A program made the translations under genes and the position numbers. The notes below the pieces were generated by a model. It saw nothing but the letters and a program-made list of their open reading frames with translations. It did no database searches and had not been told where the DNA came from. Below are positions 20,930-31,500 of a stretch of 36,959 nucleotides of DNA, one piece after another. The stretch comes from Phoronis australis. Its lineage: Eukaryota > Phoronida > Phoronidae. Numbering within the stretch: position 1 is the first letter of the stretch; each line of letters starts with the position of its first letter. The stretch spans positions 1 through 36,959 of the forward strand of contig NMRA01000121.1 of assembly GCA_002633005.1 (NCBI GenBank), in the 5' to 3' direction.

Positions 20930-21250
20930 TAATTGACAAATAGCTATGGTAATTCTTGTTTTACACAAGTGCAGGTTCAAGAGGCAACCTCGTGTAAAAA
21001 ATGTGACCACGGTTTCGTCATTAACGCCACGAACTCCCCGGCTGTTCCCGCTACGGTTTTTATGCTATAACAGAGAGTTTCGGCTACGTGAACGCCAACG
21101 CGTGACTCACCAAAGGTCACAAGTTTACGCTCGCGACGGTATGCGTTCTGTTCCATTAGAGATCTTCGGCTACACGTTAAACGCGAACGTGACTGGAGAA
21201 GGGTTACACAATTATAGCCACTGCCAGAGTGACGCTGTGGTGGCAATCAC
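20930..21250. repeat. sequence sharing an inverted match with 26044-26084
   Basis: The block 'cttcggctacacgttaaacg' at about 21164-21183 reappears, reverse complemented, at 26044-26084. A diverged version ('tttcggctacgtgaacgcc') is at about 21077-21095. Confidence 0.5.
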
Positions 21251-21390
21251 CAAGGGCGGACCCAGGAATTTGAGTTAGGGGGGCCAGGGCAGTGTATTAG
21301 CTAGAATTTTGCTGTCAGACATTCGCAACCCCGAACTGCCAAATAGAATCAGGGAGAATTTAAGGGCCCCTCTAAATCCGCTACTGGTCA
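21251..21390. repeat. short dispersed element, plus copy
   Basis: 'aagggcggacccaggaattt' through 'ctgtcagacattcgca' to 'aaatccgctactgg'. It matches the reverse complement of 31640-31783 along its full length. Confidence 0.7.
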
Positions 21391-22984
21391 CTGATCAGGA
21401 GTGGTGGCATATGAATTGGCAACAGCGGGAGAGACAGGTAAGAAATAGACTGACAAATTGGCAGTAGAAAAGATGCCATCATGGCACGAGAGAGACTAGC
21501 AACTGGATAATGGAAGGTTTTATGGGCTCCGGATTGATTCCTGATTTCAACGCCAGGTACTTTTATTGAATAACGCCTGTTATTCTGACATCAGGGACCG
21601 AAAAAGCTGACTGTTACCAGCAACTGACTGGTGAAGGCTGCATCCCTGAAACTGTGGTGGCGGCGGGGGGGGGGACTAAAAGCTACAACCGTTGTGACAA
21701 TATTTTATTCCAATCTGTATGAAAAGAATCAACATCGCACCTATAAAAATTCTAAGCTGTCATTTTTCTGGTATCAATAATGATCTTGGGCAAAATTGGT
21801 CTGGGAAAAAAGGTTTGTGTTTAAATCGCTAACTCCTAGTTACTATTGTTTCCTTTGAATATTTATAATCAAAGCATTCGTCTAATTTGTCTTCGTGAAA
21901 TCTTACTGAAATTGAGGTATTTTGCCACGAAATGTAAGTATACTTCTCTATGTCACTTATAACCCCCCCCCTCCCCGATTACTGTGGCTTTTCTGGAAAA
22001 AATCAGCAACGCGAGGAGGGCCTCAGAACAAAGGTTAACAATAAACCGAGTACAACACACGCACTAAGCTACTCAATGTCTTGTATAGCTGACTTTCTAA
22101 AGAACATCGAAAACTGCATAGATGTACATGTACATCTAACGATCTTTTACGATAAATCGTCAATAGCGGATTTGCAGCGCAGACGAACTACGCGTTGCGC
22201 ATGTGCGAGTTACTTCCTTCGCGAAGGCTCATGGGATAGCTTGTGGTCAGGCATGTCTTGAGCAGGCTGGATAGTGTGTGCATTTGGAGTGATTTGCAAA
22301 CTAAAAACCATGTTTCATTTTTTGCTTTATAATACCAAGCAAGTCCTCTCTCTCGTTTGTAAACACAGCGTAGCTATGATGTGTGACCGTGTGACTGTCG
22401 CCGTGTTCAGTATTGGGGTTATCGGCGTTGATTTCGAAATCTCCTCCCGGGCTAGTCAGACAAGTTGAGAGTTCTTGGGTTGCTTAACTTTTGTAGCTTT
22501 CGTCGTGGATATGCTAGAGACGTTAATTTTAAGTGGAAACTTCGTCGGAATGTTGTTCTCATAAGTCTTTTTTCCACCAGGACAATGTTCGCTGCACACT
22601 GACACACGATGGCCCCTAGCCGGCAATTACATCGCACTGGATGCCGCAGGCATTCAGGGGCGATAGTACATCCTCACAAAAAGTTACTCATTTCAAAATA
22701 CAGCAAATAAAATCAAATGAACCCGGCATACATATAAGAACACGGAGTTATAATTAACACATACCACGACTCTGGATACAATTTAGTCAGCAAAACTTGA
22801 ACGAAACGATGAAAATCTGTCGCGGTTTATTCGAGTTTCTCTCAGTCACGGTTACCGGGTGCCATTTTGAGGAAGTTACGTGAAATTACGCATGTTGACG
22901 AATAAAAAGTCCAAGGGACACACATCTTACAAGTTTCACCCGATACCTTCTCATGCTATTTTACAAGTGTCGCGCGCTAGCGTC
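21391..22984. other. intergenic/intronic, nothing recognised; one unknown base
   Basis: Contains homopolymer G and C runs (about 21661-21674 and 21962-21972), and an unresolved N at about 22984, at the edge of the long inverted repeat. No gene supported. Confidence 0.4.
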
Positions 22985-25060
22985 NTGCGAAGTCGGGACC
23001 GATGAGCTCTAGCTCGTCCTAAGTCGGGATTGCGAGTTGCCATGTTGGCGTTTATTACTGAGCGTTCTGTTTCAAAATGAATTAGTCTCACCCTAACCAA
23101 TACTTGTATAAAACTGAAACAAAGTCTGTCTCATTACAAGCAATTTGTAATGCCTTTAGCACTTTCGTGAATGCAAATGATTTGAGAAGCCAGCAATGAA
23201 TAAATCACTACGTTACCGGGACACCTAGGCCGTATGAGCTCATGCTAATTTAGTGTTTGCTGGCAGAAACTGTTGTGAAACAACTCAATTTCGATCCCAC
23301 GGCCAGGTGTTAGGGGAATCTTTATTTACATTTTCATTACTCAAATAATGAGGGGGCTGTGGCCAAAGCGGAACCTGAATTCGCGGCCCCCGACGAGTTA
23401 GTAGATTTGCAGTTTCGTGGCTAATTCACCAACCATGTAGGTGCACATTACTTTGGCTCACTAGTATAGTATTTTCGTGACTGGAAGTTTAGTTTCCACT
23501 GATCTTTGGCTGGTTTATGTTCGTGATGTCTGATCAGTTTCCGAGCCACTGGCGGGGATAACGAGTCAATGCGACCGGCCGCGACGGGTCTGATCGTGGT
23601 CCGAGCCGCTGGCCAGGCTAACAAGCGTTTTGTGTTTAGAACTCAAAAAATCACAAGTCTAAACAACACAGATCTAGGTTCTCCTGTCTGTATCTCACGG
23701 AAAATACTTCGAAATTATCTAGACCGACCCCAAACTCCTGCTACGGACCTTATTGGCCTGCCGAACTTTGTAGGCTACGGTGTGTCCAAATACCAATAAA
23801 TCCGTAAGAGCGAAATAAAACAACACGTTTTTGTATGAATTCATTGTTTTTAAGGGTTTTACGTCGAAGTTTGATGATTTATTGGTGTTAAACGATGACT
23901 TTAAGCGATAAGCTGACACCAGTAACCCGTGTTGTGAACTGCTGAACAGACTGCGTGTGAAACCGATGACGTCATTGGATAATTTCAACACCTCCGTCTG
24001 CCGTCAGGTGTCACGTAACGCAACCGTACGTGTCGTTATGGAGTAGAACTATTCGATGTAAATTGATACAAATTAGGTTGTTTTTTGGATGGCATGCTCC
24101 TTTAAACGAATACAGTTCTACACGTTGAAATATATTTAAAGGAGAATGCCAGCCAAAAAACAACCTAGTTTTTATCAATTTAGATCGAGTAGTTCCACTC
24201 CATAACAGCAAGTACAGCACTTTTACCTGACACTTGACGGCAGACGGAGGTGTTGAAATTAACCAATGACGTCAGAGGTTCGAATGCAGTCTGTTTATCA
24301 GTTCACATCACAATTACTGGTGTCAGCTAATCGCTTAAAATTCATCGTCTTACACCAATCAATCATCAAAGTTCGATGTAAAACCTTTACAAATATATCG
24401 AGTTATTGAACAAACGTGCTACTTCATTTCGCTGTTACAGATTTTTAGGTATTTGAACGTGCCGTAGCTTACAAATTTCTGTAGGCGGGAGTTTGGGGTC
24501 TGTTCGGTGACAAATTCAACTTCTTTGTCAGTGAAATACATACAGAAGAACATAGCTTTGTGTTGTAATTTTAGACTTGCGATTTTTTCAGTTCTAAACG
24601 CACAAAACTCTTGTTATCCTGGCCAGTGGCTCGGAACCTGAGGCCCATCGCGGCCGTTTGAAGACATCATGAACAGAACTGTCAGGGCAAAAATTGTGCA
24701 GTAACATTGATTCGAATAATGTATATCTTAACAGAGATTCCCCTAACATCTGACCATAGGATATAAAATCGAGTTATTGTTTCACAACAGCAATCAGCAA
24801 ACACTGAATTAACATGCGCTCACATCCAAAGCCGGTAACTCTGTGATTCATTCATTGCTGGCTTCTCAAAACATTTTCATTCACGAACACTCCAAGGCAT
24901 TACCAATTGTATGTAATGAGACAAACTTTGAAAATTTGCTTCAGTTTTATATAAGCATTGGTTAGGGTGAGATTAATTCATTTTGAAACAGAGCGCACAA
25001 TAATAAAAGTCAACGTCGCAACTAGCAATCCCGACGAGTGCTCATCCGACGTTAGGTTTC
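22985..25060. repeat. long inverted repeat (foldback-type element), arms ~1 kb
   Basis: Left arm about 22985-24103, right arm about 24137-25060, with a ~33-base loop. Matching blocks run outward from the centre: 'ttgttttttgg' with 'ccaaaaaacaa'; 'gatgacgtcattgg' with 'ccaatgacgtcag'; the 'gagccactgg' region; 'tgttaggggaatct' with 'agattcccctaaca'; 'gcattggttaggg' with 'ccctaaccaatac'. Identity looks around 75-80% by eye. No coding frame. Partial copies lie at 806-1225 and 27340-27690. Confidence 0.85.
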
Positions 25061-25855
25061 AGTTCGAACCGGAATACACTGATCAAGAAATAATTGAGGC
25101 TCCATGAACGTGCAGAGACAACGGAACATATGGATAGTTCCGAAAAACGTTTGAATGACTTGTCATGGTGTCAGTGAGATAATTGCACGATAATGGAAAC
25201 AACTTGCGTTTGCTGCCACGAAATTCCGCAAGTGAAACGCCCTCTTTGAGAAGCGCAGATGTGTCTCACGGACCATCCTGACTTTTGCATTGCATCTAAA
25301 GAGAAGTGTGCTTACGACGTTTTTAGAGCTGAGAAAAAGAACTGGCGAAAACATCCTACACCCAGAGGACCAAACAGAAGCCTCGCGAACGAGTCGGTCA
25401 TCAAACAAGTTATATAAAACGTTATATTTTCACGCTTTGAAATAATTGTAATAGTTTATGTTTTCAATGTCAACTACAATTCTCCATAATCAAAAACTGA
25501 TTAACAACCGATCCGACGAAATACAGGCCACTCATAGACACGGAGAAGTTTCACGGCCTCATACTTGGTATTAACGGCGTATTTTACATTTTCCACTACC
25601 CCGGGCCACTTCCGAAGCATTATAGACTCATGAGTAAATCGAAAAAAAACGATATACCCGCTTCCCTCGCAGCTTCATAGTTCGCACAAGCGGGAAGGAT
25701 ACACCACACCAAAACGGCACTCACTCTACCGAAGAACCACTGACGTCCTGCGTCGTTTCTCACCTTCCTCACAAGTTAACACGACACCTCTGATGTAGTT
25801 CGATCACCCCTGTGCTCTTAAATTAATTGAGCAAAACGATGATCATTTAAGAACT
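25061..25855. other. intergenic/intronic sequence
   Basis: 25061-25145 still follows the repeat copy at 806-1225. The rest shows nothing recognised. Confidence 0.4.
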
Positions 25856-26001
25856 AAAAGTACGCGTAGATTAAGTAAAAGTACGCGTAGATTAGGCAAG
25901 AGCACGCATAAATTAAGCAAAAGTAAACATAGATCAAGCAAAAGTACGCATAGTTTAAGGAAAGTAACGCCAAGATTAAGCAAACTACGCATTGATTAAG
26001 C
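25856..26001. repeat. 21-bp minisatellite, seven units
   Basis: Tandem units of consensus 'AAAAGTACGCGTAGATTAAGC', the first two nearly identical, later ones diverging and shortening by one base. They are head to tail with no spacer. Confidence 0.85.
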
Positions 26002-26372
26002 ACATTTCAACGCACAAAACCCTTTGTCGCTTCATATTGACCTCACACGTTCGCGTTCTCGTTTAACGTGTAGCCGAAATCTCTTTTACGTTTGTTGTAC
26101 GTTTCATAAAACCAACAATTATGAGACCTTTCGCGTTCTGTTTCTGAATTATGAATGGACTAGTATTCCCTGAAATGTTGTTATCAGCAGTTTTGTGCAA
26201 AACATCTTCGCTGCACAATAAATTTGTGTTGGTCCTAGCTACGTGTACGTGGGTAAGACAAACGCGTAAAACAATGTATTCGTAATCATGAAGACTAGCT
26301 AGAATGTCACGGGCTTCTACTTCTAATCATTGCTATTCCTAAATAAGTCATTTTGATCCCTTAATTGCTTAC

Positions 26373-26455
26373 CTTGCGTATTTCCTCGGGTGACAGTCCC
26401 CTGCTCAGCAGACCAGTAGAACCATGAGTGTGAGAGGCTGGTACCCGCCTATATA
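26373..26455 (-). promoter_or_regulatory. candidate TATA promoter and leader exon for the secreted-protein gene
   Basis: On the minus strand a TATATA box (26450-26455) is followed about 30 nt later by a possible start site near 26425 ('actcatgg'). A donor 'caag|GTAAGC' ends the putative leader at 26373. It would splice over 6.4 kb to the acceptor at 19966. A short upstream ATG ending in TGA lies in the leader. The link to the gene is inference from strand and order; no other minus-strand gene in the window needs it. Confidence 0.35.
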
Positions 26456-26888
26456 GGAGGTCCGATATCAGAGATGAGAAGAGTCATGTGCTCGGAAATG
26501 ACGACATATGCTACGTTTTATTCGCCATGATAATCCTCGTGAACAACTGATACAACCCGAAAGGAGGCAACCCAGTATAGTAGACTCGCCGCTTGTGAAT
26601 CTTTTTAGTGTTCATACTGCGCGGACGTTTTTTAACATTAAATGTGTGATTAAAGAAATTTGGAAGGGATTCACTGATTGTAGGGATGTGCACCGGGAAC
26701 CTATTGCGCAAAGATGCCGTAACTGTACGGCGTCTTTTACTCTTAGTCTTGACTGAGGTTTACACTGCGTTCATTCTGAATTAGTACAGTCAACTGCCGC
26801 TAGGTGGCACTGCTTTACAAGCAGATGACAACACATTACGCAGCAGGGAGATAATTGAGACGAGAGCCGTCACAAAGTATATAGGTAA

Positions 26889-27340
26889 AAAAGGAATGAA
26901 ACCAAAATATTTTCATGTAGAGATGCAAAAACACTCGGAACCCACTCCCCGAGCTACTCCACAGTAAAAAAGTGGTCAGCTTGTTTCAAGAGGGGCGTTA
27001 AAGACGATCGTCCAGGACGTCCCAGAGAAAATGTGCAGAAAATTCGTGCAATGGTTATGAGAGACAGGCAAATAAATGACTGTTCAAAATTTGTCAAACA
27101 CTGTTCGCATCAGCAATGGGTAGAAGATTTCGGCATGAGTAAGCTGCGTGCACGATGGGTGCCAAGAACGTTAACTCACGATCAGAAAATGGTCAGAATG
27201 CAAATTTCAAAGGATATTCTAGGAAGATTTCAAGCAGATCCAGCCAAACTTTCCAGAAGACTTGTAACCCAGGATGAGACATGGATCTACCACTTTGACC
27301 CGGAATCAAAACAACAAAGTAAACAATGGAACCACGTGGA
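26889..27340 (+). pseudogene. mariner (Tc1/mariner) transposase fragment
   Basis: An open plus frame from about 26889 shows HTH-region residues S-Y-S-T-V-K-K-W...F-K-R-G, 'DDRPGRPRENVQKIR', then 'GMSKLRARWVPRTLTHDQK', and the first catalytic Asp in 'VTQDETWIYHFDPE' followed by K-Q-W. These are mariner-family hallmarks. A segment between the two DNA-binding parts appears deleted (about 150 codons where a full enzyme has roughly 345). The second and third catalytic Asp are missing because the frame ends where an unrelated repeat begins at about 27340. No start codon. Confidence 0.88.
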
Positions 27341-27690
27341 TTGTGGGCTACGGCACGTTCAAATATCTATAAATCCGTAACAGTGAAACAAAACAACACG
27401 TTTGTTCAAGAATTCAACATATTTGTAACTGTATTACATCGAATTTTGATGATTTATTGTTGTAAAACGATGAATTCAAGCGATATGCTGACATCAGTAA
27501 GCGTGTTGTGAGCTGCTGAACAGACAGCGTTCGAACCTGTGACGTCATTGGTTCATTTCAACACCTCCGTCTACCGTTAGTTGTCATGTAAAAGAATTGT
27601 GTTTGCTGAAATCGAGTGGAACTACTAGATCTAAATTGATACAAATTAGGTTCTTTTTTGGTTGTCATTCTCCTTTAAAATTTCTAGCAG
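27340..27690. repeat. third copy of the inverted-repeat family, one arm only
   Basis: From 'gggctacggcacgttcaaat' to 'attctccttta' it matches the left arm (about 23770-24103) in the same orientation, including 'tgacgtcattgg' and 'caacacctccgtct'. It abuts the mariner fragment directly. Confidence 0.8.
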
Positions 27691-28223
27691 TGGAACCGTG
27701 TGCGGTTCGGTTGAAGACTCTATTCTTTCATGAACTTGTGCGGTTATTAGTTCTAGGGAACCGTGTTCTCTCACTTTAATTTAAACATTATTAATACCAC
27801 TTTAAGTGTAGTATTGTACTGAGACTACTGAGTCTTTTTGGGCCCTAATAACCGCTCGTAGAAATTATAGTGACTGGGCAAACTGAGACCAATCGGGTTG
27901 GTGTTACGAATATCTCATCAGGAACTCTTCATTACAGTTTTCTCACTTTTGCTTAGAAAAAACCAATGAAACAACGAATTCGGCGAAACACTACTGAAAA
28001 CTGGACGTGTTCAATAGTATGCGCTGGCATTTAAAATGAATTAAAGGGCATATGTTATCGGCATCTAATCACTGCTTCGACACGTGAGACGTGTCAGCCG
28101 GTTGGGTTTCAAGTCATATTTAATTTGTCACACTCTCCTGACTTCTTGTTGAATGGGGCTGACGCACTTCTGATCTCGCCGTGAAGTTTTCCCATTTGTC
28201 AGAACAAGCCTAAGCTTGGAAAA
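27691..28223. other. upstream region of the discoidin gene
   Basis: No clear gene. 'catatttaattt' at about 28113 is a weak TATA-like site about 110 bases before the ATG; not strong enough to call a promoter. Confidence 0.3.
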
Positions 28224-28545
28224 ATGCTACTTTTAAGTTTCTTGGCTTCCCTTCTCTTCACCTCGTTGACGGTAGCAGTTAACGATGGCGATGTTGGTAC
28301 ACTACAATTAATTGGGGATTTGAACCTTAAAATCGTTAAGTTGGAACAACGACTTCGCGTTGTCAAATCAACCAATGAGCAACTCACAAGATCCATATCG
28401 TCATCTGCCAAAGACCTCCAGCGGTGCAGAAACTACCTGGATGAGCACTACGTTACCATAGCGGACTTACCTGAGCTGCGCGACAGAATGGACCTGCTGG
28501 ATGCATTGGGCGACACCATTAACCAGATAACTCCACTGTACAAAG
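28224..28545 (+). CDS. discoidin gene exon 1: signal peptide and coiled coil
   Basis: ATG at 28224 in an 'aaaaATGC' context opens M-L-L-L-S-F-L-A-S-L-L-F, a strong signal peptide. Then comes a heptad-like run (L-N-L-K-I-V-K-L-E-Q-R-L) and one Cys in 'LQRCRNYL'. Donor g|GTGAGT at 28546. This is the first Met of the frame. Confidence 0.85.
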
Positions 28546-31500
28546 GTGAGTGATACATCACTAACACAATACAATACAAAAGTCTGAATTGTCATTGAAC
28601 AGTATGCGAAGCCTCAATAAGTATGTTTTGTTTGTTCTTGTCGAAGTCTGATCTGGCATTTGAAATTCACGTCTGTCTTGAAAAATTCAGAGTCCCGTTT
28701 AATAAAACATGTAACCCATGTCTAAACTAAAACCGTAGTAACTTCGATTTTAATTTGCACACAGTTCATTAACGTGTCTCGTGCAGACGTTTGTGAAGTC
28801 CGACCATTAAAAATAGTCAACTTTCCGTCAGTAGAAACGCTTTTGCATTTCTTAAAAACTGCATCCTCACATTTACAATAACGTACCTACGACCATCATG
28901 GCTTAGCTTCGCCTTGTCTTATGGCATTTGATGAAACGAACCCCAGGCGTCTTAGCCGTCGACAGCTTGCTTGCAGGTTGTGCAATATGCAATCCAAACA
29001 TATTGTGTAGATTCAATTACCCTCGAAATCGTGTCTGATGACGAACACAGAAATCGTGTATTCTGAAAAATGTGTTTGTTGAATATGAATCATAATGTGT
29101 CTTTTTATTTTGAAAACTAAGTCTGCATTATGTCTTAGACCTCCCTTCAGCCAAAGCGTGCACGCCAAAACCCTACATTGAATCAGCAGGCAGTGGAGTG
29201 GTGCTGACCGCCTCGTCTATGTGGGACAAATGGCACGGCCCACAGAAGTCTCCCCTCAACTATAACGGCAGCCCGCCGCAGGCGTGGTCAAGCGCGTCGC
29301 CAAAGGTGGATAAAGCTCCTTGGATACAAGTGAGCTGTCTTTCCCAGCAGTGGTTTTTTAGTTGTGCTGGTTTGAAGAGTGTTGGCGTGCTCATATCTTC
29401 AGGTTGCCTGAACTTCCAGTAAAATTAAAATAAGGAGGGAAAATGAGCTTGCGCTTGGAAATAGGTTGCAGATGTCGACTCTCAATTTGTCGTAGGATGG
29501 ACAGGATTATCTTAACGATGTACGAGTCATTAATAGAAAGGAAACTACACTAGTTGATCATTTCCTCAACTATGGTCAAAACTGATGCTTCATGTGGCTG
29601 TCCCATAAGTGTGTATCTATAATCTAAAGAAAGAATGAGTATCGTGTGCAGCGCAGAATATTTCATTCACAAGATACTTATTCGATAAAACCGCCTCCAT
29701 TAAATGTGCTGAGAGGGCTCTGGGTTGAATTATAATCACTGAACAGATACTCGACTCAGACACGAGTACGGGCAATAGACGCCCAATACATTAGATAATC
29801 TATTCGTTTAAATCAAGTTCTGTATTTACTAACATTTCAGGCAGACCTTGGTGAAGTGAAGGGAGTGTCTGCCATCGCCATAAGAGGGCGGGGCAAATAT
29901 CGGCAGCACGTTACGTGGTACACTCTCAGTTATAGTTCTGACGGCATCAAATGGATCACGAACGGTGAGAAATTATGGGTGTAAGTCAAATAACGATATA
30001 GAAGATGTGATTGGCTAGTCAACATTTCAAACAAATAATAAACCTTCTTCATGGTAGCAAAGTTTTTGGAAAACCAAATGTGTATGTCCTTTCTAATGGC
30101 AAAACACAAAAAAGTGTTGGTGACAAAAATTGCAGAAATGTCTTCCGGTGTTGACAGTTTTCGACAGAGGCATGTTTGTTATTTTTTTTTGAAAATTCAC
30201 CACGATCAAGAAACTACGACTTGGAATTAGAAGGGACAGCGCAATGAAAATCAATCATCATTAAGGTTGCCACATTTGCCAGCGAAATGACGTCGTAATT
30301 CATGTTATGAATAATGGAGGCATATCTATTGAATTCTACGATGGTCATTCACGATGTTTAGAGGCAGATTTCTTAAAAGACGAAATTACACCAAACGGAG
30401 ACGACGCCAAATGAGACAAAAAAGTTATATTAGAGGCATTTCACTCAAAATGTGCTTTTGTATATTAGTAACTTGTGCGACGACCCAATTTCAAATTATA
30501 AAACTCTATTGTGTTTGCGTTCTGCTAAAGTCATCTGCTGGAAGCAAAACACAGTCAGTAGAAACTTGTACTGGTTTCACGAAACCTTGTACTTGGACAG
30601 TGCATTTTGTACAATTCTCGCTGTTTCAAGAGACCAGTTTATCAGGGCGTCTGAAATAACCCTTATAAAAGAGAATCCTATACAAGTCTCGGGTTTATGA
30701 CATGGGCAAAACCTGCAAAAGGTTTTGCCCATGTCATAAACCTGAAACGAGTGTAGGATTTGTTTTCTCACATGAACCGTAAAAACGATTTGAGACGGAA
30801 GGTTACGAAATGTCTGGAAATCGGCAATTGCCGTTCATACGTACTCGGATAATTCCGTACCGTCCTTGACATTGAACCGACTCGCGTGGGACAAGGGAGT
30901 TGCTCCAGACGGGATTTTTGGGAAGACTTTTGTGCCTTGACCGCAAATTTCTTGCGAACTCGGTGGAGCAGGACACCGCAAATGGTATTGGGAGAAAGAA
31001 CAATTCCTCATGGTTTATTGAATCTCCGTCTTGTGTAAATTTATTGAGCTTTGTGTTTGCTATGGACGGCTGAAGTGAAGCACCCGTGGAATTTCTAGTC
31101 CGGAGTGTCATACCTTGTAGTATTATGTAGTGTATTGGGGACGATCAGAAGCTGAGGACGCCTGTGAATTGACTTTGAGACAGCACAGCTAGACAGTCTC
31201 ACCTCGTTTCTTGAGTTGGGGTTCGTCTCCGTTTGAATGAACTTGGACATGGAATATGCCGCCGAAGATGGATCCGTTTAAGAAGTTGTTTGCATGCCCT
31301 TTCAACTAGGAGTACGTACAGTTTCGGCACCCGATTTGTCAATCATAATCTTGTCACCTTCACGGAATTCCGGCAGTGCTTGGTTGGTACGCGTGTATTG
31401 TTTTGCAGACGATAAAATGTAAGGCGTATGGATTTCTACTTTGCACTACTTTGTGATTTGCCCACGTAATACCAAAAAATACGTACTCGATGATATAAAC

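Noticed and set aside
30354-31420. Coding-like stretches in intron 3, both strands (one resembling an LTR-element 'LPEFREGDKI' tail)
   Set aside because: Interrupted by stops, too short and without a second supporting motif; not enough to name an element.
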